Assembly: GCA_958296295.1 (NCBI GenBank)
Contig: OY282460.1
Location: 3,704,291 to 3,768,290 of the forward strand
Direction of reading: 5' to 3'
DNA length: 64,000 nucleotides
Source of the DNA: an uncultured Pseudomonadales bacterium
Lineage (GTDB): Bacteria > Pseudomonadota > Gammaproteobacteria > Pseudomonadales > Azotimanducaceae
Shown here: one piece after another, positions 17,160 to 26,177 of the stretch
Position numbering within the stretch: the first letter of the stretch is position 1
Layout: every line of letters begins with the position of its first letter
Notes under the pieces: model-generated
Told to the model about the DNA's origin: nothing
Database searches by the model: none
What the model saw: the letters and a program-made list of their open reading frames with translations, nothing else
Program-made: the position numbers and the translations under genes

Positions 17160-18611
17160 CTAGAAGCGTTCCAAGTGGGGGAACGGCAGCTTTCCCGCGT
17201 GAACGCGCATCCCGCCGAGCTCCGAACAACGCGCCAGCGAGGGCACCGCTTTGCCGGGGTTCATCAGGCCGCGCGGATCGAACGCCGCCTTCAAGCGGTG
17301 GAACTGATCGAGTTCGGCGGCGCTGAACTGCTCGCACATGGCGTCCAGCTTTTCCACGCCGACGCCGTGCTCGCCGGTGACGGTGCCGCCAGCCCGCACG
17401 CAGAGGCGAAGGATCGCGTCGCCGAGCGCGCGCGCCCGGTCGGCCTCGCCCGGCTCGTTGGCGTCGAACAAGATCAGCGGGTGCAGGTTGCCGTCGCCGG
17501 CGTGGAACACGTTGGCCACGCGCAAGCCGTGCTCGGCGGACAGTTCGGCGATGTCGCCCAGCACTTGCGCCAAGGCCGAGCGGGGAATCGTGCCGTCCAT
17601 GCAGTAGTAGTCCGGCGCCAGCCGCCCCATCGCGGGAAACGCGGACTTGCGCCCTTTCCAAAGGCGCTCGCGTTCGGCCTCGTCCCGCGCGACCCGCACC
17701 GCCGCCCCGCCGGTCTCGAGCAGTTGGCGCACGCGCTCGGTGTCGGTTTCCACTTGCGCTTTCGGGCCGTCGAGTTCGCACAGCAGAACGGCGGTCGCAT
17801 CGCGCGGATAGCCGGCGGCGGCGAAATCCTCCGCGGCGCGGATGGCGGGGTTGTCCATCATCTCGAGGCCCGCCGGCACGATGCCGGCGGCGATGATGGC
17901 GCTCACCGCGTCCCCCGCGGCTTGCAGATCGCCAAAGGCGGCGAGCAGCACCCGTTTGACGGGCGGCAGCGGCAGCAACTTCACGGTCACTTCCGTGATC
18001 ACGCCCAACATGCCTTCGGAACCGATCATCACCGCCAGCAAATCCAAGCCCGGTTGCTCCAGCCCCTTGCCGCCGAGCACGAGCTCGTCCCCGGCGATGG
18101 TCTGAACGCGCAGGCCCAGCACGTTGTGAACCGTCAGTCCGTATTTCAGGCAATGCACGCCGCCGGCGTTCTCGGCCACGTTGCCGCCGATGCTGCACGC
18201 GATCTGCGAAGACGGATCCGGCGCGTAGTGCAGGCCGTGCTCCCGCACCGCCTCGCTGATGGCGAGATTGGTGACGCCGGGTTCCAACGTCGCGGTGCAG
18301 GCGTCCAAGTCCACTTCCTTGACGCGGCGCATTTTGCTCAAGGTGAGCAGCACGCCGTCTCTGCGCGGCCGGGCACCGCCCGAGAGCCCCGTGCCGGCGC
18401 CGCGGGTTACCACCGGCACGCCTTCGTCGCGGCAAACGCCCAGCACGGCGCGCACTTGCCCGGCGGTTTCGGGCAAGGCCACCGCCCAAGGACGTTCCCG
18501 GATCGCCGTGAGCCCATCCGTCTCGAACGGGCGCACGGCGTGGGCGTCCGTGATAAGGCCGCCGGGCGACAGGCACGCGGCCAAGCGGCGAAGGACATGC
18601 GGTTTGGGCAT
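17160..18611 (-). CDS. glcD: Glycolate oxidase catalytic subunit GlcD
   Basis: GlcD is the FAD-dependent catalytic subunit that oxidises glycolate (or D-lactate) to the keto acid. The 483-residue product carries the PP-loop VTRGAGTGLSGGA, the FAD segment DPSSQIACSIGGNVAENAGG and the C-terminal metal/substrate segment NVFHAGDGNLHP, then GEHGVGVEK. The ATG at 18611 (MPKPHV) is chosen; a TTG two codons earlier is the alternative. It is the first gene of glcDEF and is divergent from pyrC, with only about 50 bases between the two starts. Confidence 0.93.
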   Translation of the reverse strand: MPKPHVLRRLAACLSPGGLITDAHAVRPFETDGLTAIRERPWAVALPETAGQVRAVLGVCRDEGVPVVTRGAGTGLSGGARPRRDGVLLTLSKMRRVKEVDLDACTATLEPGVTNLAISEAVREHGLHYAPDPSSQIACSIGGNVAENAGGVHCLKYGLTVHNVLGLRVQTIAGDELVLGGKGLEQPGLDLLAVMIGSEGMLGVITEVTVKLLPLPPVKRVLLAAFGDLQAAGDAVSAIIAAGIVPAGLEMMDNPAIRAAEDFAAAGYPRDATAVLLCELDGPKAQVETDTERVRQLLETGGAAVRVARDEAERERLWKGRKSAFPAMGRLAPDYYCMDGTIPRSALAQVLGDIAELSAEHGLRVANVFHAGDGNLHPLILFDANEPGEADRARALGDAILRLCVRAGGTVTGEHGVGVEKLDAMCEQFSAAELDQFHRLKAAFDPRGLMNPGKAVPSLARCSELGGMRVHAGKLPFPHLERF

Positions 18612-18621
18612 GGGCAACTAC

Positions 18622-18627
18622 TATAAT
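18622..18627 (+). promoter_or_regulatory. Candidate -10 element for dihydroorotase
   Basis: A perfect TATAAT lies 34 bases upstream of the pyrC GTG, in the short gap between divergent glcD and pyrC. No good -35 hexamer is visible at 16-18 bases, so the promoter would need an activator or an extended contact. Confidence 0.4.
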
Positions 18628-18661
18628 CGCTGCCCGAACGTGCCACCGGCTGTCCGCCCAA

Positions 18662-19993
18662 GTGACCGACTACATCCTGCGCAACGCCGCCGTCGTCGAT
18701 GAAGGGCGTTGTTTCGACGCCGACGTCGCCGTGAGAAAAGGCCGCATCGCGCAGATCGGCGGCCACATGGCGACCGGCGGCGCCAGGGAGATCGATCTCG
18801 CCGGCGCTTGGCTGCTACCCGGCATGATCGACGACCAAGTGCATTTCCGCGAGCCCGGGTTCGAGCACAAGGGCACCATCGCCACGGAATCCCGCGCCGG
18901 GGTGGCCGGCGGCATCACCAGCTACATGGAGATGCCGAACTGCCAGCCGCAGACCATCGACATGCCGAGGCTGCTGGACAAACACGCGCGCGCCGCCCGG
19001 CATTCGCTGCTCAACTACGCCTTCTACCTCGGCGCCACGAACGACAACCTGGAAGCGGTGAAGAGCGTGGACACAACCAAGGCGTGCGGCCTCAAAGTGT
19101 TCATGGGCGCCTCCACGGGCAACATGCTGGTGGACGACGAACGCGCCCTGGAGGGCATCTTCGCCACCAGCCCGCTGCTCATCGCCACCCACTGCGAGGA
19201 CACGCCGACGGTGCTCGCCAACGAAGCCCGCGCCCGCGCCCAATTCGGCGACGCCATTCCGATGCGCGAACATCCGCGCATCCGCTCGGCGCAAGCGTGC
19301 CTGAAATCCTCCTCGCTCGCGGTGGGGCTGGCGAAACGGCACGGCAGCCGGTTGCACGTGCTGCACATCACCACGGCGCGCGAACTGGATTTGTTCACGC
19401 CCGGCCCGGTGGCGGGCAAGCGCATCACCGCGGAGGCCTGCGTTCACCACCTGTTTTTCGACGAATCCTGGTACGCGCCGCTCGGCGCCGACATCAAGTG
19501 CAATCCCGCCATCAAGACCCAGGCGGATCAAACCGCGCTCATGCAGGCGGTGCGCGACGATCGCATCGACGTCATCGCCACCGATCACGCGCCCCACACG
19601 AAGGCGGAGAAGACGAACCTCTATGCCGACGCGCCGGCCGGGCTGCCCCTCGTGCAACACGCCTTGCTAACGCTGGTCGAACACGTGAAGGCCGGCGAAA
19701 TGGCGATCGAGGACGTGGCGCGCAAGACAGCGCATGCCCCGGCGGAGCTTTTCGGCGTGCGCGAACGGGGTTTCGTGCGCGAAGGCCATTGGGCGGATCT
19801 CGTGGTGGTGGACGGCGGTGCCCAAACCGTCGTGGACGATGAACCCGTGCACGCGAAGTGCGGCTGGACGCCGTTTCGCGGCTTCACCTTCCGCTCGCGG
19901 ATCACGCGCACCTTCGTGAACGGCGAGTTGGCGTTCGAGAACGGCCGCATCAACGACGCGGTGCGCGGCAGGGCGTTGGTTTTCGATCGTTGA
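18662..19993 (+). CDS. pyrC: Dihydroorotase
   Basis: Dihydroorotase cyclises carbamoyl-aspartate in pyrimidine synthesis. The 443-residue protein is an amidohydrolase-fold enzyme of the long type I class: the metal loop reads IDDQVHFREPG, then SYMEMPN, a KVFMGAS segment with the carbamylated-lysine-type position, THCED, HVLHITT and the catalytic VIATDHAPH. The first histidine of the classical H-x-H is Gln here (D-Q-V-H), a variant I associate with a known subgroup of these dihydroorotases. The GTG start at 18662 gives MTDYILRNA. It is divergent from glcD. Confidence 0.9.
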   Translation: MTDYILRNAAVVDEGRCFDADVAVRKGRIAQIGGHMATGGAREIDLAGAWLLPGMIDDQVHFREPGFEHKGTIATESRAGVAGGITSYMEMPNCQPQTIDMPRLLDKHARAARHSLLNYAFYLGATNDNLEAVKSVDTTKACGLKVFMGASTGNMLVDDERALEGIFATSPLLIATHCEDTPTVLANEARARAQFGDAIPMREHPRIRSAQACLKSSSLAVGLAKRHGSRLHVLHITTARELDLFTPGPVAGKRITAEACVHHLFFDESWYAPLGADIKCNPAIKTQADQTALMQAVRDDRIDVIATDHAPHTKAEKTNLYADAPAGLPLVQHALLTLVEHVKAGEMAIEDVARKTAHAPAELFGVRERGFVREGHWADLVVVDGGAQTVVDDEPVHAKCGWTPFRGFTFRSRITRTFVNGELAFENGRINDAVRGRALVFDR

Positions 19994-20050
19994 TCGCCGG
20001 CCGCGAGGTCATCGATCCGGCCAACCCGCTGCTGCGCCCAGAGACGGCCC

Positions 20051-20857
20051 TCAACCGTGCATGGCGTCGGATTCCACCCAGTGCATGGCGTAGGCGAGGC
20101 CGATTCCGGCCAAGAAACTCAACGTCAGCTTGCCGCGGTCGTGGCTGTGGAAGTGTACTTCCGGCAACAGATCGCTGAGCGAAATACACAAGAAAGCGCC
20201 GGCGGAGAACGCCAGCGCCCGCCCCACCACAGCTTCCTGCCCGCCGCCGAGCAACCCGACGCCCCAAAATGTCAGCAAGGCGGCTGCCGGGCACAGCGAG
20301 GCGAAACAAGTATTGGCGATGACGCGAGCGCGCCGGCCGAGGCGGGCGGCTTGCATTGCGCCGGTGATCGACAACGCATCCAACGGTTTGTGCAGGAGGA
20401 TCGCCAAGAACACGCCGCTTGCCGCGAGGCCGGTCGCGCCGAGTTCGGGTTCGGCTTGGACGCTGGTGGCGAGCGCCACGCCCTCGATCGTCGAGTGCAG
20501 GCCCAAGCCGATGGCGATGCCCGCCCAACTGATGGGATTGGCGCCCGCATGCTCGTGGGCGTCGCCGCTGAAATCGTGTTGATGGAAGCGAAACACCCGC
20601 AGCAACAGCACCATGAACACCATGCCGAGCAGCATCCACCACACCGCCACGTCGATGGCGCCGCCGAGCTGCGCCAGGCCGTGCGGCAGCAGGTGATAGA
20701 GGGCGACACCCAAGATCAACCCGGCCACCAGCGTCATCGCCAACTGCACGCGAGCGTGCGTCATGCGAATGGCGGAAGGCAACCAGCCGCCGAACAGCGA
20801 CGCCGCCGCGATGGCGACAGCGTAGCCTGCCAACAGCGCAAAAGCGCCGTTCATCAA
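20051..20857 (-). CDS. ZIP family metal transporter
   Basis: The 268-residue integral membrane protein has about eight hydrophobic segments and the ZIP signatures: GLGLHSTIEGVALATS in TM4 and FLAILLHKPLDALSI in TM5, where His and Glu/Asp form the metal site. A histidine-rich cytoplasmic loop (FRFHQHDFSGDAHEHAG) lies between TM3 and TM4. ZIP proteins import zinc, iron or manganese into the cytoplasm; the ion is not readable here. It points toward pyrC (convergent) and stands alone. Confidence 0.88.
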   Translation of the reverse strand: MMNGAFALLAGYAVAIAAASLFGGWLPSAIRMTHARVQLAMTLVAGLILGVALYHLLPHGLAQLGGAIDVAVWWMLLGMVFMVLLLRVFRFHQHDFSGDAHEHAGANPISWAGIAIGLGLHSTIEGVALATSVQAEPELGATGLAASGVFLAILLHKPLDALSITGAMQAARLGRRARVIANTCFASLCPAAALLTFWGVGLLGGGQEAVVGRALAFSAGAFLCISLSDLLPEVHFHSHDRGKLTLSFLAGIGLAYAMHWVESDAMHG

Positions 20858-20896
20858 CGAACCAGCTTGCCGGATCGTCGCGACGCCCCGCGCGCC

Positions 20897-21340
20897 CTAG
20901 GGGTCGCCCATCGCCGCCATGCGTTTTTGGATCTCATCCGGCAGCAGTTGTTCGACCACGGTGCAGATCGTCCAACGGTTGCCGCCGGCGTCGCTGACGG
21001 TTGCCGAGCGGTAGCCGTAGAACTGATTGGCGGGCGCCGCCAGGGACTTCGCGCCCGCTTCCAGCGCCCGCTGGTAGGTGGCGTCCACCGCGTCGGCATC
21101 GTCGACATGGAACGAAAGCACTGCCGGCATCGGTTGGTCGCCCGGCATCGGCTCGCCGAGCATCACCACGGAATCTCCGATCTTGACTTCCGCGTGCGCC
21201 ACCGAACCGCCCGGCCCGTCGTAGCGTTCAACCAACGCGCCACCGAACGCCCGCTCGATGAATTGGATCACCTCGGCCGCATTGGGCACGGAAGCGCCCG
21301 GCGTTAGGACGTGATGGCCATCGGGACGTTGAAAGGACAT
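20897..21340 (-). CDS. VOC (glyoxalase/PhnB-like) family protein
   Basis: The 147-residue protein has the two beta-alpha-beta-beta-beta units of the VOC fold, with AEVIQFIERAFGG, VAHAEVKIGDSVVMLGE and a C-terminal GNRWTICT. It is closest in pattern to PhnB-like proteins, often annotated as glyoxalase/bleomycin-resistance/dioxygenase relatives, without a reliable substrate. The ATG is preceded by AGGAAG at good spacing, and a TATGAT-like -10 sits about 35 bases upstream (plus-strand 21371-21376). Confidence 0.82.
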   Translation of the reverse strand: MSFQRPDGHHVLTPGASVPNAAEVIQFIERAFGGALVERYDGPGGSVAHAEVKIGDSVVMLGEPMPGDQPMPAVLSFHVDDADAVDATYQRALEAGAKSLAAPANQFYGYRSATVSDAGGNRWTICTVVEQLLPDEIQKRMAAMGDP

Positions 21341-21407
21341 CGCTGCTTCCTAGACTTTTATCCAAAGCGCATCATAACGCCCGCACGCGAGCGCAACCCC
21401 ACGCACG

Positions 21408-22598
21408 TCAGATCGCGCCGCCGGCCCGCAACCGCGCGATTTCGGCGTCCGCGTACCCGGCCGCGCGCAAGACCTCGTCGGTGTGCTCGCCAAGTTCGGG
21501 CGCGCGGGCGCCGGGCGCGAGCGGCGTCGCGCTCATGCGGATGGGCGGGCCCACGACCTTGCCCAATGTGCCCGCGCCATCCCTCGCTTCGGCGAAATAC
21601 CCGTTCGCCCAAGCGCCGGCGTCTTCCGCCACTTCGGGATGTTCGCGCACTTGGGCGTAGCGCACGCCGGCGGCCTGCAACGCCGCGCACCAGTGGGCGG
21701 TGCCGCGGGTGCGGAACACCGCTTCGAGTTCGCTGCGAAACCAAGCCAGCGCGTCCGGATGCACGGCGACGCCCAGCAACCGTTCGTCAAGCGCGAGTTC
21801 GGGACGGTCGAGGGCCAGGAAGAAGGCGTCGCGCGCTTGCGGCGGCACGCCGATGATGCCGATCCAGCCGTCCGCGGTCTCGAACAGGCCGTACACGGCC
21901 TTGATGAGCGGGTGGCCGAGATTGGCCCGGCCGGCGGCCCTGCCGGTGAGCAGGTAGTGCGTGTATTCCGTCGCTTGCGCCCAGATCTGGCCGCCGAGCA
22001 GGGACACGTCTATCGATTGGCCGCGGCCGGTTTCGGCGCGGGCGTGGAGCGCCGCGAGAATGCCGGCCACCATGTTCAGCGAGCCGATGTGGTCGGCCAC
22101 GAACGCGCCCGCCGGGGATGGCGGATCCCCGTCCCGGCCGGTGCCGCTGGCCAATCCGCCGGCGGCTTGGCCGGCCAAGTCCGCGCCTTCCCGGTCGGCG
22201 TCCGGGCCGAGCGGCCCGAAAGTGCTGCCCTGGGCGCAGACGATGCGCGGGTTGAGCGCCGCCAACTGCTCGTGGCCGAGGCCCCAGCCCTCCATGGTGC
22301 CGGGCTTGAAGTTGCTTATCACCACATCGGCGTCGCGCGCCAACGTCTTGAAGACCGCGGCGCCTTGCTGGTGGCGCAAATCCAGCGTTATGCCGCGCTT
22401 GCCGCGGTTGCAGGCGGCGAAGACGGCGCTGCGCGAATCCCCGGGGCCGACGTGAATATGCCGGCTGTGATCGCCAACGCCCGGCAGTTCCACCTTGACG
22501 ACGTCGGCGCCCATGTCCGCGAGCAACGCCGCCGCCTGCGGGCCTTGGATGAGCAGCCCCGCCTCCAAGACGCGGATGCCGACGAGGGGCCCGGCCAT
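21408..22598 (-). CDS. Family III CoA transferase (CaiB/BaiF type)
   Basis: The 396-residue protein is a family III acyl-CoA transferase, which moves CoA between carboxylic acids through an aspartyl-CoA thioester. Evidence is the N-terminal GIRVLEAG, LLADMGADVVKVELPG, NRGKRGITLDLR, the NFKPGTMEGWGLG segment and the central GQSIDVSLL. The probable catalytic aspartate lies in the usual helix before it (FVADHIGSLNMVAG, about residue 170). Neighbouring amidohydrolase and NIPSNAP-like genes suggest a small catabolic cluster. The substrate is unknown. Confidence 0.9.
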   Translation of the reverse strand: MAGPLVGIRVLEAGLLIQGPQAAALLADMGADVVKVELPGVGDHSRHIHVGPGDSRSAVFAACNRGKRGITLDLRHQQGAAVFKTLARDADVVISNFKPGTMEGWGLGHEQLAALNPRIVCAQGSTFGPLGPDADREGADLAGQAAGGLASGTGRDGDPPSPAGAFVADHIGSLNMVAGILAALHARAETGRGQSIDVSLLGGQIWAQATEYTHYLLTGRAAGRANLGHPLIKAVYGLFETADGWIGIIGVPPQARDAFFLALDRPELALDERLLGVAVHPDALAWFRSELEAVFRTRGTAHWCAALQAAGVRYAQVREHPEVAEDAGAWANGYFAEARDGAGTLGKVVGPPIRMSATPLAPGARAPELGEHTDEVLRAAGYADAEIARLRAGGAI

Positions 22599-22788
22599 GT
22601 CGCGCTAAGAATCTACGCCGAAAAAACGGCGCGGACTCTTGGTGCCAATGTGAGCGCAACGAACGTTGGACACGTGCTTTGGCACGCGCTGGCCCAGCCT
22701 ACGCGTCGGGCGGCAGCTTGCCAACCCCGCGCCCAGCCCAAACGCGGCAGGCGCTCATGGCGTCACCCGCGGCCGCGAGCGGTGTCGG

Positions 22789-23793
22789 TCACAGCCGGTA
22801 CACGCGCGCCGCGGTGCCGTAGAACATGGCGTGTTTCTCGTCTTCGCTGAAGTCCGCGGCGATCTTCTTCAAGCCGTTCCACAGCACATGGTAGGAGATG
22901 GAGAGCTTGTCCACCGGAAAGTTGCTCTCGAACATGCAACGGTCGGGGCCAAAGCAGTCTATGGCGTGCAGATAGTAGCGTTTCTGCGCTGCCACGAACT
23001 CGTCCGACGTGGCCGGGGTGTCGCGTTTGTCCCAACCGAAACCGTTGTCCGGCATGGCGAGGCCACCGAGTTTGGCCACCACGTTCGGACACTCGGCAAT
23101 GGCGGCGATGTCCTCCTTCCACTGCGCGAAGATCTCTTCCTGCTTGCCGGCGTAAGCGCCAACACCGAGCGGCGTGCCGAAATGATCAAGGATCATCGTC
23201 GTTTCCGGAACGCTCTGCGCCAGCGCGAGATAGTCGCGGTTCTGGTGGAAGAAGTGCCACGTGTCGTAGGTGTAGCCGAGTTTGCCGAGGGTGTGCACGC
23301 CGGCGCGGAACCTCTCGTCGCCGTACGGACAGGGCAAACCGCGGCCGGCGTTGGTGAGGGTGCCGGTGCTGTCGGACGGCCCGGCGTGGCGGATGCCGCG
23401 GAACAGCCCTTTGCCGGCCTCCTCGTGGGCGGCCAGCACTTCCTCGACCGCTTCGCCCAAGCCCAGGTTGGCGTGGCTGACAATACCGGCGATGGTGGCG
23501 GCACCGTCCCGACAGGCGCTTGCGGCCGCGACGCCGGCGACGAACTCCGTCTCGCCCACGGGCTTCAAGTGCGCAGGGCCCTCGGTGCGGTAGCCGGAGC
23601 GACAGTCGATGAAAACCGTCTTCTCGATGTTGTGGCCGGATTCCGTGTCGTCCCACAGATCTTCGAGGACATAAACGCCCCACGTCGACGGCTTCTCCCA
23701 CAAGTGGTGGTGGGGGTCCACGATCGGACGTTCGGGCTCGATGATGTCCTCGACGACAGCGGCGTACCACTCGGAAGTTCGCGGTGTTGGCAT
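22789..23793 (-). CDS. Metal-dependent hydrolase of the amidohydrolase_2 (TIM-barrel) family
   Basis: This 334-residue protein fits the amidohydrolase_2 family, which includes 2-pyrone-4,6-dicarboxylate lactonase and ACMSD-like decarboxylases. It has the N-terminal metal motif PIVDPHHHLWEKP, a central FRGIRHAG, MILDHFGTPLG near residue 190 and the C-terminal RCMFESNFPVDK, where the usual acidic residue is seen as the Asn/Phe-rich variant. The ATG at 23793 is preceded by GGAGAAGAC; the longer upstream frame is unconserved. It lies between a CoA transferase and a NIPSNAP-like gene on the same strand, consistent with breakdown of a ring-opened or lactone intermediate. Confidence 0.87.
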   Translation of the reverse strand: MPTPRTSEWYAAVVEDIIEPERPIVDPHHHLWEKPSTWGVYVLEDLWDDTESGHNIEKTVFIDCRSGYRTEGPAHLKPVGETEFVAGVAAASACRDGAATIAGIVSHANLGLGEAVEEVLAAHEEAGKGLFRGIRHAGPSDSTGTLTNAGRGLPCPYGDERFRAGVHTLGKLGYTYDTWHFFHQNRDYLALAQSVPETTMILDHFGTPLGVGAYAGKQEEIFAQWKEDIAAIAECPNVVAKLGGLAMPDNGFGWDKRDTPATSDEFVAAQKRYYLHAIDCFGPDRCMFESNFPVDKLSISYHVLWNGLKKIAADFSEDEKHAMFYGTAARVYRL

Positions 23794-23876
23794 GTCTTCT
23801 CCCTCCGCTCTCCACGGCGCGCCACAGCGCGCGCGCGTGGAGATTGTCGCCGATCCGGCTTCTCGCGCCGCGCTGG

Positions 23877-24470
23877 CTAGCGGTCGACCAGCAGGCGCGT
23901 CGCGTAGGCGATGGTGCCGCGCGTCAAGGCGTGGCGACGGCGGAACCCCGCCGCCGCGTCCGGTGGCGGCGTGCGCGACTGCTGCCACGAATTCAGCCCG
24001 TCGTACCATGTGCAGAGCAACATCCTGCCCGTCTCCGCGCTGCCGTCGTGCTGGCGAAAGAGCCCTTGCGGAACGGCTTGGTAGCCGTCGCCGCCTTCGA
24101 AGCTCTTCCACGCTTGCGCCGAGAGGGCGACGATCTCGTCGACGTCCTTGTGCGCCACGTCAAAGAAGCGGAAGACGTACAAGCCTTCGCGCCGGCGCGG
24201 CGCCGCTTGCGTGGGCCGGGCGGTGGGTTCCAGCAGGAGCGTGTCCGCGCCAACCACTTGCGCGTGGTTCGCCAAGGCGTCCGCGACCCCGGCAACATCG
24301 CCGTAAGTGACCAAAATCAGCTCGTTGGACGCCACGCCGAAAAGCCCGTGGAACGCGCCCCAGACGTTCGCCGGGGCCAGCGCCGCGTATTCGTCGTGCC
24401 GCAGCGCGTCGTACAGGGAACGAAAGTCGCGCCCCGTCGCGCGCAGGCGGGAATAGGCGTAGACGACCAC
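23877..24470 (-). CDS. Hypothetical protein, possible NIPSNAP-like/dimeric alpha-beta barrel
   Basis: I do not recognise a precise family. The 197-residue protein reads as two similar ferredoxin-like halves: the first ends near LILVTYGD, the second starts LYVFRFFDVAHKDVDEIV and ends MLLCTWYDGLNSWQQSR. This pattern, with a strand-helix-strand and an aromatic-rich strand, resembles NIPSNAP or antibiotic-monooxygenase-type barrels. The GTG at 24470 has TAGGAG at good spacing. It is in the same direction as the amidohydrolase 84 bases downstream and probably shares its transcript. Function unknown. Confidence 0.6.
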   Translation of the reverse strand: MVVYAYSRLRATGRDFRSLYDALRHDEYAALAPANVWGAFHGLFGVASNELILVTYGDVAGVADALANHAQVVGADTLLLEPTARPTQAAPRRREGLYVFRFFDVAHKDVDEIVALSAQAWKSFEGGDGYQAVPQGLFRQHDGSAETGRMLLCTWYDGLNSWQQSRTPPPDAAAGFRRRHALTRGTIAYATRLLVDR

Positions 24471-24526
24471 AGTGCTCCTACATAGACGGCAAAGCGGCGG
24501 TCAGTATAGCCCGTGGGCACTTGCCG

Positions 24527-26170
24527 TCACGCCAGCAGCGCCACGATCTCCTCATGTCCCCGCCGTCGCGCCCAAGCCCCGGCAACCGCCCAGTCCGGTG
24601 TGTCCGGCCCGCTCGGCTTGAAGCCCCGGGCCAGCGCGAACCGGACGAACTCGGTCTGGCCGGTGCGGGCCGCCCAGCCGAGCGGCGTGGAGCGGTATTC
24701 CTCGTCGACGGCGTTGGGGTTCGCGCCGAACTCCAGAAACAGCCGCGCCGCGTCCAGCTGCCCGGTGTTGGCCATGTGGTGCAGCGGCGTCACCTGTTGC
24801 CAGTTCGGCAGGTTCGCGTCCATGCCGTGTTCCAGCAACAGGCGGGCCAAGGTCGGCTTCCGCCACAGGTAGGTTTGGCAGCCGGTCAGCGAAGCCGGCA
24901 CGCGCAGTCCTCGCGCCAGCATCAGCCGCACCAGGTCCTCGTGGCCGGCGGCCACGCTCAAGGTGAAGCCCTGCCCCACCTCGCTCTTGGTGAAGAGCGC
25001 GGGTTTGGCGTCCAGCAAGGCCGCGATCACGTCTATCTTGCCTTCGTGGAAGTGCTGCGCCAGCGGCGTCCGCCCGCCGTGCCGGAGCAGCAGCGCCCGC
25101 ATGGCGGCATCCTTGGCCGAACCCGTGGCGGAGCCGGAAGACTCCATCTCGGCGTTCGGATCGGCCCCGGCGGCCAGCAGCCGTTCCGCCACCTCGCGAT
25201 GGCCGAAATGGGCGGCGGCCCACAAGGCGTGGCCGCGTGGGCAATTCGCGCCCTCCGGCAAGTTGGGATCCGCGCCGGCGTCCAGCAAGGCGTTCACGAT
25301 GGCGAGGCGGCCGCGCTCGGCGGCCGCGGAGAGAGGGCGTTTACCGCCGGGTTCCTGGTCGTTGGCGAGCGCCGGGTCGCGCCGAAGCAGCTCCCGCACC
25401 CGCGCTTCGTCGCCCAGCGCGGCGGCGATGGTGATGGAGTAGGCCGCGCCGGCGCTCAGCAGCCGCCGGGCCATCGCGTAGTCGTTGCGCTGACGCCAGT
25501 ACGGGTGATGCCACAGCGCCAGCGCCACCGGGCGAAAGCCGTGGCTACCCAGCCGGTCGTCGCTGCTGAAACCGGTGGCGTCCACCGTCGCGCCGTGGCG
25601 CAGCAACAGCTCCACCATCTCCCCGGCAACCTCTCCAACGTCCCCAACGCCGCCAACGACGTAATGCAGCGGCCGGCGGCCGAGGGGGTCGCCGCGGTTC
25701 GCCAAGGTCTTGTCGGCGCGCAGCAGACGTTCCGCGGCGGCGAGGTCGCCGCCGGACACGGCATCGTGAATAAGATGTCGTCTGCCGTCGGACTGCGCCC
25801 GCTTCGCGTGTTCGGCGCGCAGCGCCTCGGCCACCGCCGCGTGGCCGCGGTCTTCGGCCATGTCGAGCAGCGTTTCCTTGCCGTAGCTGTACAACGTGCG
25901 ATGAAAGATGTCGGCACCGTGGTCGACCAGCACCCGCACAGCGTCCAAGTGGCCCTCGCGCACGGCGAAGTGCAGGGGCGGCGTGTACCAGAACTCCGCT
26001 TGAACCAAGCTGGCGTCCCGTTCCAGCAAGGCGCCAAGCTCGCGCGCGTCGCCTTCGCGGGCGGCCATCAGAATCCGCCAGATGTCCTCGCCCTGCCAGC
26101 GGCCGGTCCAATCCGGCGCGTCGGGCGCCAGTTCCCAAGGGCGCGAGAGTTCTTGCGCGGGCGTTTTCAC
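24527..26170 (-). CDS. Ankyrin-repeat protein
   Basis: The 547-residue protein is made of ankyrin repeats along most of its length, for example TPPLHFAVREGHLDAVRVLV, RPLSAAAERGRLAIVNALL, HALWAAAHFGHREVAERLL and TPLHHMANTGQLDAARLFL. No signal peptide, membrane segment or catalytic domain is visible, so it is probably a cytoplasmic protein-binding scaffold. Such proteins are frequent in host-associated bacteria but also occur in free-living ones. The GTG at 26170 follows the ispA stop by 7 bases with GAAGAGG upstream, so it is likely translated from the pspF-ispA transcript. Confidence 0.85.
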   Translation of the reverse strand: MKTPAQELSRPWELAPDAPDWTGRWQGEDIWRILMAAREGDARELGALLERDASLVQAEFWYTPPLHFAVREGHLDAVRVLVDHGADIFHRTLYSYGKETLLDMAEDRGHAAVAEALRAEHAKRAQSDGRRHLIHDAVSGGDLAAAERLLRADKTLANRGDPLGRRPLHYVVGGVGDVGEVAGEMVELLLRHGATVDATGFSSDDRLGSHGFRPVALALWHHPYWRQRNDYAMARRLLSAGAAYSITIAAALGDEARVRELLRRDPALANDQEPGGKRPLSAAAERGRLAIVNALLDAGADPNLPEGANCPRGHALWAAAHFGHREVAERLLAAGADPNAEMESSGSATGSAKDAAMRALLLRHGGRTPLAQHFHEGKIDVIAALLDAKPALFTKSEVGQGFTLSVAAGHEDLVRLMLARGLRVPASLTGCQTYLWRKPTLARLLLEHGMDANLPNWQQVTPLHHMANTGQLDAARLFLEFGANPNAVDEEYRSTPLGWAARTGQTEFVRFALARGFKPSGPDTPDWAVAGAWARRRGHEEIVALLA

Positions 26171-26177
26171 GGCCTCT

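Noticed and set aside
22616-22631. Hairpin CGCCG-A6-CGGCG upstream of the CoA transferase
   Set aside because: The stem is only 5 bp and lies in the leader region; it is too weak to call a regulatory element.
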